Made by a program: the position numbers and the translations under genes. The notes beneath the pieces are model-generated. The model had not been told where the DNA came from, ran no database searches, and saw only the letters and a program-made list of their open reading frames with translations. From positions 1 through 56,587 of the forward strand of contig CACZXH010000040.1 in assembly GCA_902785065.1 (NCBI GenBank): a stretch of 56,587 nt of DNA. The letters are read 5' to 3'. Every line of letters starts with the position of its first letter. Positions within the stretch are counted from its first letter, which is position 1. This document shows, piece after piece, positions 26,380-35,665 of this stretch. This DNA comes from an uncultured Bacteroidia bacterium. GTDB lineage: Bacteria > Bacteroidota > Bacteroidia > Bacteroidales > UBA932.

Positions 26380-28561
26380 ATGACGAACCGACAAATACTC
26401 CTTGGCATGAAAAAGAGATTCCTGCTCCTGGCCGCCCTCGCGGCCCTGACTGTCTGCGCTGCCGCGCAGGAGGTCAAAATCGGTATGGTCAATGACGGAA
26501 CCCGGCGGTTCCTGGAAGAAGTGGATTATACCGCCGACACCGCGTATGTCGTTTCCTGCGCCCGGGAATACCGGAAGAACCTGGGGGCGTCGGACCGGCC
26601 GAAGCCGGTGACTGTCTCCTGGAAGGAAGGCAATGCTGTAAAGGTGCTGGTGTCCCGTTCCCCGCTTTTCGAGGCGGCGACCGAGGTCCCGTTCGAGGCG
26701 GAAGAGGCCAAGATCTATAACCTGGTACCGGGGGTGAAGTACTTCTACAAGGTGCTGGACGGCGAAGGAAAGGTCCTGACATCGGCCAGCTTCACGCCCG
26801 TCGGCCCGCTGCGCATGATTGCCGGCGTTGCGTCGAACATGCGCGACCTGGGCGGCTGGAAAGCCGATGGCGGGCACATCGCCTATGGCAAACTGTTCCG
26901 GGGCGCCGCGCTTAGCAGCCGCCGGACGACGGACCGCGCCAAGGAGATCTTCAAGGATGACCTGGGCATTTCCGTCGACCTGGACCTCCGCGGCATCAAG
27001 GAGAGCGAGGCGAATGTGGGCCCGGTCGTGGAAGGCGTGGAGTATATCAAGTTCCCCGTGGAGAAGAACCTCGGCCGCGGCACCGGCAATACGCAGGAGC
27101 TCTACCAGCAGGCCATCCGGGCCATCATCGGCTATCTGGGCGAAGGCCGGGCGGTGTATTTCCACTGCGCCGGCGGCGCGGACCGCACCGGGACCCTGGG
27201 TTTCCTGATCGAAGCGCTCCTGGGCGTGTCCGAGAGCGATATGTCCAAGGATTATGAGATTACGACCTTTGCCGGTCCGAACACCCGCCTGCGGAATTTC
27301 CGCGACGACGGGAAGGAGACGCATATCCTGTATGAGGCCGTCCAGCATCTGCGTAAGTTCGGATGGCCCGAAGTGACGGACATCCACCAGCTCGTGTACA
27401 ACTGGGCGACCACCCGGCATTCCGCCAGCGTGGACCCGCTCACGCCGGAGGAGATTGCACGCCTGCGGTCGTATCTCATCGAAAAGGAGACGGTCGGCGT
27501 CCTCACCGAACCGACGCCTGCAACAACGAACCTGCCCGGGAAGGCCTACCCGATGGTCTATCCGGACCTTTCGGCCGTTTTCCGCAACGACTATCCGGAG
27601 GCCCAGGCGGTCACCGTGAACGTGGGCGGCAAGAACTATCCGATGGTGAAGGGTGCAGACGGGATCTGGGAAGCCAAGTCCGACCCCCTCGTGCCCGGTT
27701 TCCACTACTACACGCTGAATGTGGACGGGAAGCGGGTCTCCGACCCGAACAGCCGGCTGTTCTTCGGCTCCGGTTTCTGGTCCAGCGGCATCGAGATCCC
27801 CGAGGCGGGCGTGGACTATTACCTGGAGAAGGACGTCCCGCACGGCGAGATCCGCATTGAGAAATACAATTCCGCACTCACCGGGGCGGAGCGCACCTGC
27901 TATGTCTATCTGCCGCCGCAGTACGCGTCCGAGCCGGCGCGCCGCTTCCCGGTGCTGTACCTGATGCACGGGGCCGGCGAGGATGAGACCGGCTGGGCCA
28001 CCCAGGGTGCGCGACATCATGGACAACCTGATTGCCGAAGGCTCCTGCGAGCCGATGATCATCGTCTGCGAGCATGCCGTGGCGACGCTCGCCGGCGCCC
28101 AGCCCGCGGGCGGCTTCAACCTGTTCAATTTCGACGCCTTCGAAAAGGTGACCATAGAGGAGACCGTCCCGACCTTCGACGCCCGTTTCCGCACGCTCAC
28201 AGACCGTGACCACCGCGCCATTTGCGGCCTGTCGCTGGGCGGTTTCCAGGCTTATACCATCGGCCTCGATCATCCGGAACTGTTCGGTTGGATCGGCGGT
28301 TTCAGCGGCTCCGGCCGCGGTCCGGGCGACCGCCGCGACGCTGAAATGTATCCGCAGTCCCTGAACGACGATTATCATCTGCTGTACATCAGCATCGGTA
28401 CGGACGAACCCGCGCAAATGTACGCCGGTATCCGCGACCTGCACCTTGCCCTGGACAAGCTGGGCGTCAAGCATTTCTATTACGAATCCCCGGGCACGGG
28501 CCACGAATGGCTCACCTGGCGCCGCTCCCTGCACCAGTTCGCCCCGATGCTTTTCCGGTAA
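26380..28561 (+). CDS. Secreted tyrosine phosphatase-esterase fusion (frameshifted at 28006)
   Basis: Start ATG 26407 gives a good signal peptide (MKKRFLLLAALAALTVCAAA). An Ig/Fn3-like segment (residues about 50-130) precedes a tyrosine-phosphatase domain of the Y_phosphatase3 type: VASNMRDLGGW, GKLFRGAAL, the P-loop HCAGGADRTGT (CX5R). After about residue 380 follow a small beta domain (NDYPEAQAVTVNVGGKNYPM, FHYYTLNVDG) and an esterase-D/feruloyl-esterase-like domain: FPVLYLMHGAGEDETGWATQG, MIIVCEHA, nucleophile GLSLGGFQA, and His in GTGHEWLTWR. The frame breaks right after ATQG; VRDIMDNLIAEG continues from 28007 to the stop at 28561. Family spacing suggests loss of 2 or 5 nt. Confidence 0.85.
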
Positions 28562-28578
28562 TGGTTTGAACCTGAACT

Positions 28579-28989
28579 ATGAAGAATATGAAACGGATCC
28601 TGTTCCTGGCGGCTTTTGCCGCCCTCTTCCTCTCCGCGGGCCTGGTCGGACGCGCCGGCGGCCCGCGCACCGGCGTGAAGGCGCCGGCCGACACCCTGGT
28701 CATCAGCACCACCGAGCTCTGCAAGGACGTCATCGGCTATGACGGCCCTACGCCCCTGGTCATCAAGGTTGTGGGCGGGGTGGTCGCCTCCGTCGAGGCG
28801 CTCCCGAACACCGAGTCGCCGAGCTACTTCGAACGAGTCATCAAAGGCGGCCTCCTGAAGGCCGTCGTGGGCAAGAAGGTGAGCGAAGCCGCCAAAATGC
28901 CCCTCGACGCCGTCTCCGGGGCCACTTACAGTTCCGAGGCGGTTATCGAAAACCTCCGCACCGGCCTGAACGAGGCGATGCGGAGGTAA
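28579..28989 (+). CDS. Small exported FMN-binding-domain protein
   Basis: 136 residues with an N-terminal signal or anchor (MKRILFLAAFAALFLSAGLV). The rest is a minimal FMN_bind domain: VIKVVGGVVASVEALPNTE, FERVIKGGLLKAVVG and the flavinylation motif VSGATYSSEAVIENL, in which a Thr of SGAT(Y) receives FMN covalently in family members. No redox partner domain is attached. It may serve as an extracytoplasmic electron carrier; a flavin transferase (ApbE) would be needed but is not in this window. Lies 17 nt after the phosphatase-esterase gene. Confidence 0.85.
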   Translation: MKNMKRILFLAAFAALFLSAGLVGRAGGPRTGVKAPADTLVISTTELCKDVIGYDGPTPLVIKVVGGVVASVEALPNTESPSYFERVIKGGLLKAVVGKKVSEAAKMPLDAVSGATYSSEAVIENLRTGLNEAMRR

Positions 28990-29007
28990 ACCGGAAAAGG
29001 CGGGGGA

Positions 29008-30864
29008 TTACTTGCTCTCCAGCAGGGAGCGCAGGTAGTCAATGTCGAAATACTTCGAGTAATCCTTGACCTTCAGGGAGTTCTCTTCGGAGAGCTTCAC
29101 CTCGACAGTTTCGTCGGCAGCGATTGGAATGTCCGGGGTGACACCGCCGTCGATGTTGTCGCCGTCCAGCGAGTTCAGCCGGGCGCGGAAGGAGGAAATC
29201 TGGAAGCAGAAACCGTCGGCCGTGCACATGGCCTGGATGGCGCAGGCGCCGCCGCCGGAGGTCGCGCCCAGCACGGGAATGCCGTTGTCCTTGAGGATGG
29301 ACGGGAACAGGTTGCCGCAGGAGAAGGACATGCCGGACGTGAGGACGGCGAAGTTGAGGTCATAGTGGACATTCTTGTCCGCCGCATCGAACACGCCGTT
29401 GAAGTTGCGGTCCACCTCGTATTCCACAATCGAACGCTGACCCGTGAGGGCGTTGTCCTGGCTGATATAGCTCTTGTCCAGGATGAGGGAGGTCATTGCC
29501 AGGACGATGTCCGCGGAGCCGCCGCCATTGGCGGTGATGTCGATGACGAAGTTCTTCACCTCGGGATCGGCAGCTGCCTTTTTCAGCGCGTCCAGGAAAA
29601 TGACCATATCGTCGTTCGGCGCGTTTTCAGCGGTGGGCATCGGGCCTTTGCCGGCATAATAATCCTTCCAGGCCTGTTCGTTCCGCTCATTGAACGAGTC
29701 GAACACGCAGACGACCGTATCCCCTTTCTTGACGTAGGTCACGCCCTCCCCATAGACTTTCGGGCGCAGCGCCTCGACAGCCTGTCCGTCCGCCACCATC
29801 GTCTGCATGGACGCGATCGCGCCCATGACCAGGGCCAGGACATCCTGGTGCGCCATCAAGCCTGCCTGGTATTCCTGGAATAATTCAGGATGGTCCGTGG
29901 TCTTTCCGAGGGCCGAGGTAATGGCCATGGCCGTGTGACCGTCGAAATAGACGCCCGTCAGGCCCATCATGCCAACCAGGTAATCGGAGAGTTTCTCCGA
30001 GAGCAGGAGTTTCTTGATGGAGGGGCCGCAAGCGACATCCTCTTCCAGGACCTTGTCCAGGCCCTTGGCCTTGAGGGCATCATTGTACTGGACGCGTCCC
30101 GGGTAGCCGTAGAAATGGTCCATCGCGAAGCACAGCTCCTTGTAGTTGAAGTCCGCCAGGTCGGCCGGACGGGTGGTCCGGGCCACGAGGGGCTTGTTGT
30201 AGTCGGGGTCGATTTCCGAGAGCTCGACTTCGTTGACCGACAGGTTGGCCACCACCTTCTCGCCGTTGAAGCCGGCATGGTGGTAGTACAGGTCCGTGTA
30301 CATGTCCGCGAGGGTGGCGAAGGGGAAATAGACGGCGCCCTTGCCGTCGGCGTGGAGGTCGATGCCATAGGCGCCCATATCGAGCGTCGTGGTCGCCTTG
30401 AGCGGGAAGTAGGAAACGCTCTTGTAGCGGACGAACGGCATGCCGTCATAATAGACATTGGCCATGCCGGGCTGCAAGAGGCCCATCTGGTTCGTGAACG
30501 CCTCGAACTGGTCGGAGACGAACACGTCGTCGTTGATGTTGACGGTCGCGGTCGCATCGGCATTGGCAAGGGTGTACTGGCCTGCGCCCGTGTGCGTGAC
30601 GGTCATTGTGGAGCCGGGGAGGACGATGGACTGGAAGTCCGCCGCCGAAATGTAGGCGACATTCGGCATGTTGTCATAGAAGCGGAGCGTCACCTGGCCG
30701 TCCGGGGCGATCTTGGTGACCACGGGTACGACTTTCTCGGTGTAGCTGCCTCCGTCGGGCATTTCGTCCGGAACGCGGTTCCGGCTGGCGTAGTACTTCG
30801 GGCTGCAGGAAAAGGTGGTCATCGCGGCCGCCAGCAGCAGAAGGGAGAGGGATCTGGTTTTCAT
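29008..30864 (-). CDS. S41-peptidase-like lipoprotein
   Basis: 618-residue lipoprotein (MKTRSLSLLLLAAAMTTFSC, lipobox TFSC). The N-terminal 350 residues are beta-rich and unassigned. The C-terminal third resembles the S41 tail-specific protease core: NFVIDITANGGGSADIVLAM, TSGMSFSCGNLFPSILKDNG with the likely nucleophile Ser, and ATSGGGACAIQ. No PDZ domain is apparent. Promoter on this strand: CTTG at 30934-30937, 19 nt, TAACTTTG at 30907-30914. Convergent with the FMN-binding gene and divergent from SusCD pair 2. The substrate is unknown. Confidence 0.8.
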   Translation of the reverse strand: MKTRSLSLLLLAAAMTTFSCSPKYYASRNRVPDEMPDGGSYTEKVVPVVTKIAPDGQVTLRFYDNMPNVAYISAADFQSIVLPGSTMTVTHTGAGQYTLANADATATVNINDDVFVSDQFEAFTNQMGLLQPGMANVYYDGMPFVRYKSVSYFPLKATTTLDMGAYGIDLHADGKGAVYFPFATLADMYTDLYYHHAGFNGEKVVANLSVNEVELSEIDPDYNKPLVARTTRPADLADFNYKELCFAMDHFYGYPGRVQYNDALKAKGLDKVLEEDVACGPSIKKLLLSEKLSDYLVGMMGLTGVYFDGHTAMAITSALGKTTDHPELFQEYQAGLMAHQDVLALVMGAIASMQTMVADGQAVEALRPKVYGEGVTYVKKGDTVVCVFDSFNERNEQAWKDYYAGKGPMPTAENAPNDDMVIFLDALKKAAADPEVKNFVIDITANGGGSADIVLAMTSLILDKSYISQDNALTGQRSIVEYEVDRNFNGVFDAADKNVHYDLNFAVLTSGMSFSCGNLFPSILKDNGIPVLGATSGGGACAIQAMCTADGFCFQISSFRARLNSLDGDNIDGGVTPDIPIAADETVEVKLSEENSLKVKDYSKYFDIDYLRSLLESK

Positions 30865-30906
30865 ACCTTGTATCGTTTATTCGTGTATTAGCACATTAAT
30901 ACACCG

Positions 30907-30937
30907 CAAAGTTAAGGATGTTTTTTCAATATGCAAG
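30907..30937 (-). promoter_or_regulatory. Promoter of the S41-like gene
   Basis: Minus strand CTTG, 19-nt spacer, TAACTTTG, about 43 nt from the ATG. Confidence 0.6.
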
Positions 30938-30981
30938 AAAAAAAGCGGAAAAGTTACGAGCGGGGTGAAAGCATGCGCCTT

Positions 30982-31013
30982 TTTGGATAATCCGGGAATT
31001 CTTGCTACCTTTG
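30982..31013 (+). promoter_or_regulatory. Promoter of SusCD pair 2
   Basis: TTTG (30982-30985), exactly 20 nt, TACCTTTG (31006-31013): a consensus Bacteroidota promoter, giving a leader of about 45 nt before the ATG at 31065. Confidence 0.75.
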
Positions 31014-31064
31014 GTTTCAGATATGTCTCATTATTAGGCAATTAACCTCACTAACCTATCATCT

Positions 31065-34000
31065 ATGATGTTGTCAACCAATATGAAAGCGCTGTGGAGA
31101 AAGCTTCTTCGCAGCGGCGCGCTGTTGCTGGCCGGCTTCCTTTTCCTGGGAACGGCCTGGGCGGCGCCCACACGTCTCCAGGGTGTCGTGACCGACTCCC
31201 AGACGAATGAGCCCGTCATCGGGGCCGGTGTGGTGGTGAAAGGCACCAACATCGGCGCCGTCACCGACCTGGACGGCCGGTTCTCCCTGGAGGTCCCCTC
31301 CCTGCCGGCCACCCTCGTGGTCTCCTGTCTGGGCTATGCCGACCAGGAAGTACAGGTCGCGTCCGCCGGCACCATCCATGTTTCCCTGGAGGCCGAATCC
31401 GTCCTGATGGACGAAGTTATCGTCACCGGTTACGGTACCTTCAAGAAATCGGCCTATGCCGGCTCGGCATCCAACGTGAAACAGGAGAAACTGGCCGACG
31501 TCCCGGCCGTGTCCTTCCAGGACATGCTGCAGGGCAACGCACCCGGCGTCCAGTTCAGTCAGGCCTCCGGTCAGCCGGGTTCCGCTACCTCGCTGAACAT
31601 CCGCGGCATGGGATCCTTCAACGCCAGCAATTCCCCGCTCTATGTGGTGGACGGCATTCCGATCCGCAGCGGTGACATCGGCGTGGCCGGCGGCGACGCC
31701 GGTCTGGATATCATGTCTACCCTGAACACCAGCGACATCGAAAGCATCACCATCATCAAGGATGCGGCGGCGGCTTCCCTGTACGGCTCCCGCGCCGCGA
31801 ACGGTGTCATCGTCATCACCACCAAGAAAGGCAAGACCGGCAAGCCGCAGGTGAGCCTGAAGGCCGACTGGGGCATGACCGATTTCGCGATGCCGTTCCG
31901 TCCTGTGATGAGCGGCGAACAGCGCCGGGAATATATGTGGACCGGCCTGTACAACGACGCCATCCGGGGCGGCGAATCCGACGCCGACGCCAAGGCCTAT
32001 GCCGACGCGAACATCGACGACTACGCCCCCGTTCCCTGGTGCGGCTATGTGGACTGGGACAAGATCCTGTTCCGCAAGGGCAAACACGCCAACTATGAAG
32101 CATCCATCGCCGGCGGTACCGACCGCGTGAAGTACTTCACTTCCTTGAACTATATGAACCAGGAGGGTATAACGCCCACGTCCGCAATGGAGCGCATCTC
32201 CGGCCGCGTGAACGTGGAATACCGGGCTTCGGACCGTCTGACCCTGGGTGCGAACATCCTGTTCTCCAAGGTGAACCAGGACCTCTACAGCGAGGGTACC
32301 TCCTACACCTCCCCGTTCTACAGCTCCCGTAACTGCGTGGTCCCTTCCGACGCCGCCTACAACGAGGACGGCACCTGGAACCGCGCCTTCATCCGCAACG
32401 GCGACCGCAACCCGCTCCTCGCCCAGACCTACGACTACAAGAAGAACTGGGTGACCCGTTCCTTCGACACCGCCTGGGCGCAGTACGAGTTCATTCCCGA
32501 CCTCAAGTTCAAGTCGACCGTCGCCTACGACTTCGTGTTCACCAAGGGTAAGGACTGGGCCGACCCCCGCACCTCCAACGGTGACGACGTGATGGGCGAA
32601 ATGTCCGCCAGCTTCTACGAGATGGACAAGCTCGTGTGGACCAACCAGCTCACCTATGCGAAGACCTTCTCCGGGGTGCACCACCTGGACGCCCTGCTCG
32701 GCTTCGAGATCGACGACCAGTACCGCGACTACCTGTCCGGCGACGCGTCCTACTTCGCGACGGCGTCCCGCCAGGACATCAGCAACGGCCAGAAGACCGA
32801 AGGCGTGGGAGGCAACCAGACCGAGAGCCGCCTGGTTTCCTACCTGGGCCGCGTGAACTACGACTATGACAACCGGTACTACCTGGGCGGCAGCTACCGT
32901 GTGGACGGCAGCTCCCGCCTGCACCGCGACAACCGCTGGGGCCACTTCTGGTCCGTGTCCGGCGCCTGGCGGGTTATCCGCGAGGCATTCATGGACCCGG
33001 TCCAGGACTGGCTCACCGACCTCAAGCTCCGCGCTTCCTACGGCGTGAATGGCACCCTTCCTTCCGACTATTACGGATATATGGGCCTGAGCTCCATCAG
33101 CGGCGGTTACAACCTGGAGCCCGCCATCGGCATTTCCCAGATTGAGAACAGGAACCTCAAGTGGGAGACCAACTACAACCTGAACCTGGGTGTGGACCTC
33201 GGCCTGTGGAACCGCGTCAACCTGACTGTGGAATACTACTCCCGCAACACCCGGAACCTGCTGATGGACCTTCCGATTTCGATGACGAACGGCCTGAGCT
33301 CCTACCTGACCAACATCGGCCAGGTGCGGAACAACGGTGTCGAGCTGGAACTCAACACCCTGAACGTCTCGACCCGTGACTTCACCTGGAACACCACCTT
33401 CAACCTGGCCCACAACCAGAATAAGATCGTGGTCCTGGACGGCGAGCAGACGGAGATCATCGACGGTCAGTTCAACCACGTGGTGGGACACCCCTACGGC
33501 ACCTTTTATATGATTGAGTTCGCCGGCATCAACCCGGATACGGGTGCGCCCCAGTTCTACACCAACGACCTGGATGCGAACGGCAACTATGTCAAGGAAA
33601 TCACGGAGAACAGCTCCAAGGCCAATGCCATCCTGCTGGACAAGCATGCCGAGCCCGTCCTGACCGGCGGTCTCTCCAACACCCTGCGCTACCGCTGGTT
33701 CGACCTCAGTTTCCTGTTCTCCTACCAGTTCGGCGGTTACTCCTATGACAACTGGGCCCAGAAGACCGAGCACGGCGGCAACGACATGGAGGCCAACATC
33801 CCGACCTACTATGCCGACAACTGGAAGAAGCCCGGCGATATCTCCCAGTACGAGATCTTCATCGACACGCCTACCGAGGCGATGAACAAGGTGACCACCG
33901 ACCGCCGGCTGCACAGCTCCGACTTCATCCGGCTGAAGACCCTCACCTTCGGCATCACCCTGCCCCAGAACTGGACCAAGCCGGCCGGCATCCAGACGGC

Positions 34001-34142
34001 CCGCGTGTTCTGCGCTGCGAACAACCTGTGGACCTGGGCCAAGTACGACTACTACGATCCGGAAGCCGTCGTGGGCGGCAAGGCCATCTGGGGTACGCCT
34101 CCGCTGAAGACCCTTACCTTCGGTGTCAATGTCAACTTCTAA
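31065..34142 (+). CDS. SusC/RagA-family TonB-dependent transporter (pair 2)
   Basis: Outer-membrane importer of 1025 residues. Signal peptide with cleavage near GTAWAA, CarboxypepD_reg-like domain (GVVTDSQTNEPVIGAGVVVKG), TonB-box-like DEVIVTGYGTFKK, plug with LYVVDGIPIRSGD and SITIIKDAAAASLYGSRAANGVI, barrel ending LKTLTFGVNVNF. ATG 31065 and the in-frame ATG 31080 are both possible. The gene is intact and pairs with the SusD gene 12 nt downstream. Confidence 0.93.
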   Translation: MMLSTNMKALWRKLLRSGALLLAGFLFLGTAWAAPTRLQGVVTDSQTNEPVIGAGVVVKGTNIGAVTDLDGRFSLEVPSLPATLVVSCLGYADQEVQVASAGTIHVSLEAESVLMDEVIVTGYGTFKKSAYAGSASNVKQEKLADVPAVSFQDMLQGNAPGVQFSQASGQPGSATSLNIRGMGSFNASNSPLYVVDGIPIRSGDIGVAGGDAGLDIMSTLNTSDIESITIIKDAAAASLYGSRAANGVIVITTKKGKTGKPQVSLKADWGMTDFAMPFRPVMSGEQRREYMWTGLYNDAIRGGESDADAKAYADANIDDYAPVPWCGYVDWDKILFRKGKHANYEASIAGGTDRVKYFTSLNYMNQEGITPTSAMERISGRVNVEYRASDRLTLGANILFSKVNQDLYSEGTSYTSPFYSSRNCVVPSDAAYNEDGTWNRAFIRNGDRNPLLAQTYDYKKNWVTRSFDTAWAQYEFIPDLKFKSTVAYDFVFTKGKDWADPRTSNGDDVMGEMSASFYEMDKLVWTNQLTYAKTFSGVHHLDALLGFEIDDQYRDYLSGDASYFATASRQDISNGQKTEGVGGNQTESRLVSYLGRVNYDYDNRYYLGGSYRVDGSSRLHRDNRWGHFWSVSGAWRVIREAFMDPVQDWLTDLKLRASYGVNGTLPSDYYGYMGLSSISGGYNLEPAIGISQIENRNLKWETNYNLNLGVDLGLWNRVNLTVEYYSRNTRNLLMDLPISMTNGLSSYLTNIGQVRNNGVELELNTLNVSTRDFTWNTTFNLAHNQNKIVVLDGEQTEIIDGQFNHVVGHPYGTFYMIEFAGINPDTGAPQFYTNDLDANGNYVKEITENSSKANAILLDKHAEPVLTGGLSNTLRYRWFDLSFLFSYQFGGYSYDNWAQKTEHGGNDMEANIPTYYADNWKKPGDISQYEIFIDTPTEAMNKVTTDRRLHSSDFIRLKTLTFGITLPQNWTKPAGIQTARVFCAANNLWTWAKYDYYDPEAVVGGKAIWGTPPLKTLTFGVNVNF

Positions 34143-34154
34143 ATCGTCCGGACC

Positions 34155-35609
34155 ATGAAAACATACAGAATCCTTTCCCTCATCACCCTTTGCGCCGCCG
34201 CCGTATCGTGCGGTGACAAATGGCTGGACCTGGAGCCTTCCACCCGTGTTCCGTCCGAGACGAGCGTCCAGCTGGTATCCGAGGCGGTGTTCGCCCTGAA
34301 CAGCGTCTACAACACGATGCAGGACCCGTACGCCTATTCCGGCCGCCTGGTCTATTACGCCGACGTGACCGCCGACGACATGATCGCCGTCTCCTCCACC
34401 AAGCGTACCGGCAACTACTACCGGTTCAATTTCTCCCGGGACAACGCCCCCTCCACGCACTGGTACTATCTGTACAACATGATTGCCAACTGCAACATCG
34501 TGCTGTCCAAGATCGACGGCCTGCCCACGCAGGACGATGCCGAGAAGAAGCTCCGGGACAATGTCAAGGGTGAGGCCCTGTGCCTCCGCGCGCTGGCGTA
34601 CTTCGACCTGCTCCGAATCTACAGCTATCCGTACACCAAGGACAACGGAGCCTCCTTCGGCGTCCCGCTGGTGATCGACGAGCTCCCCGACATCGAAAGA
34701 AAGCCGGAGCGCAGCACGGTGGCCAAGTGCTACGAGCAGATTATCAGCGACCTCACGAGCGGCATCAACCTCATCGGCGACACTTTCCAGAAGGGTCACC
34801 TCAACAAGTGGGGCGCCCTCGCGCTCCTGAGCCGGGTGTACCTGTACAAGAATGACAACGTGAGCGCCTTCAAGGCCGCCGAGGATGCCATCAAGGGCGC
34901 CGAGGCCGCCGGCTATGCGCTCTGGACCAACGAGGAATATCCCACGGCCTGGTCCGACGACTCCAGCGCGAACAAGCCGGGCGAAGTCCTGTTCGAGATC
35001 ATCAACCTCACCACTGACAGCCCCGGCAAGGAAGCCCTCGGCTACCTGTCCGGCACCGGCTACAAGGACTACTGCGTCACCGCATCGTTCTATAACCTGC
35101 TCGCCAGCGATTCCAAGGACGTCCGCAACAAGATCTTCAAGGTCTCCAGCAAGATCGCGTATGTGAACAAGTACCAGCCGCAGGAAGGTGAAGTGGTCCA
35201 GGATGCCAACATCCCGCTCATCCGCCTGTCCGAGGTCTATCTGAACGCCGCCGAGGCCGCTGTCAAGAACAGGGACAACGCCAATGCTGTCAAGTACCTG
35301 GATCCCATCGTGAAGCGCGCGAATCCGGACAAGACGGTGGCCGGGGAAGACATCACGCTGGACCGCGTGCTCCTGGAGCGCCGGAAAGAGTTGGTGGGCG
35401 AAGGACACCGCCTGTACGACCTGATGCGCAACAACCTGCGGGTCGAGCGCGTGGATGAGACCGCCCCCTCCAAGGTGAGCAGCATCCCCAAACACTACGC
35501 CAAGGACCTGAGCTTCGACTGGAGCTTCTACAAGATCGTCCTGCCCATTCCCAAGGCCGAAATGGATGCCAATCCCAGCCTGGCTGGCCAGCAGAATCCG
35601 GGGTATTGA
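34155..35609 (+). CDS. SusD/RagB-family glycan-binding lipoprotein (pair 2)
   Basis: 484 residues; lipoprotein signal MKTYRILSLITLCAAAVSCG. Typical SusD blocks: LDLEPSTRVPSE, the TPR-like GEALCLRALAYFDLLRIYSYPYT, LIRLSEVYLNAAEA, and ERRKELVGEGHRLYDLMRNN, ending in IPKAEMDANPSL. Binds oligosaccharide and forms the lid of the SusC barrel. The target glycan cannot be read from the sequence. Followed by a strong terminator. Confidence 0.93.
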   Translation: MKTYRILSLITLCAAAVSCGDKWLDLEPSTRVPSETSVQLVSEAVFALNSVYNTMQDPYAYSGRLVYYADVTADDMIAVSSTKRTGNYYRFNFSRDNAPSTHWYYLYNMIANCNIVLSKIDGLPTQDDAEKKLRDNVKGEALCLRALAYFDLLRIYSYPYTKDNGASFGVPLVIDELPDIERKPERSTVAKCYEQIISDLTSGINLIGDTFQKGHLNKWGALALLSRVYLYKNDNVSAFKAAEDAIKGAEAAGYALWTNEEYPTAWSDDSSANKPGEVLFEIINLTTDSPGKEALGYLSGTGYKDYCVTASFYNLLASDSKDVRNKIFKVSSKIAYVNKYQPQEGEVVQDANIPLIRLSEVYLNAAEAAVKNRDNANAVKYLDPIVKRANPDKTVAGEDITLDRVLLERRKELVGEGHRLYDLMRNNLRVERVDETAPSKVSSIPKHYAKDLSFDWSFYKIVLPIPKAEMDANPSLAGQQNPGY

Positions 35610-35629
35610 TTCCGGACCAGCCTGCATGC

Positions 35630-35664
35630 AAAGGAGGCGACCCGCAGGGGCCGCCTCCTTTTTG
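35630..35664 (+). terminator. Bidirectional terminator between SusD pair 2 and the GH51 gene
   Basis: Stem AAAGGAGGCG/CGCCTCCTTT with an 11-12 nt loop and flanking T-run (plus) and A-run (T on minus). The convergent GH51 gene ends at 35666. Confidence 0.85.
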
Positions 35665-35665
35665 C

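Noticed and set aside
31074-35627. 1517-codon open frame antisense to SusCD pair 2
   Set aside because: Same reason; it spans two real genes and their gap, and its composition mirrors their codons.
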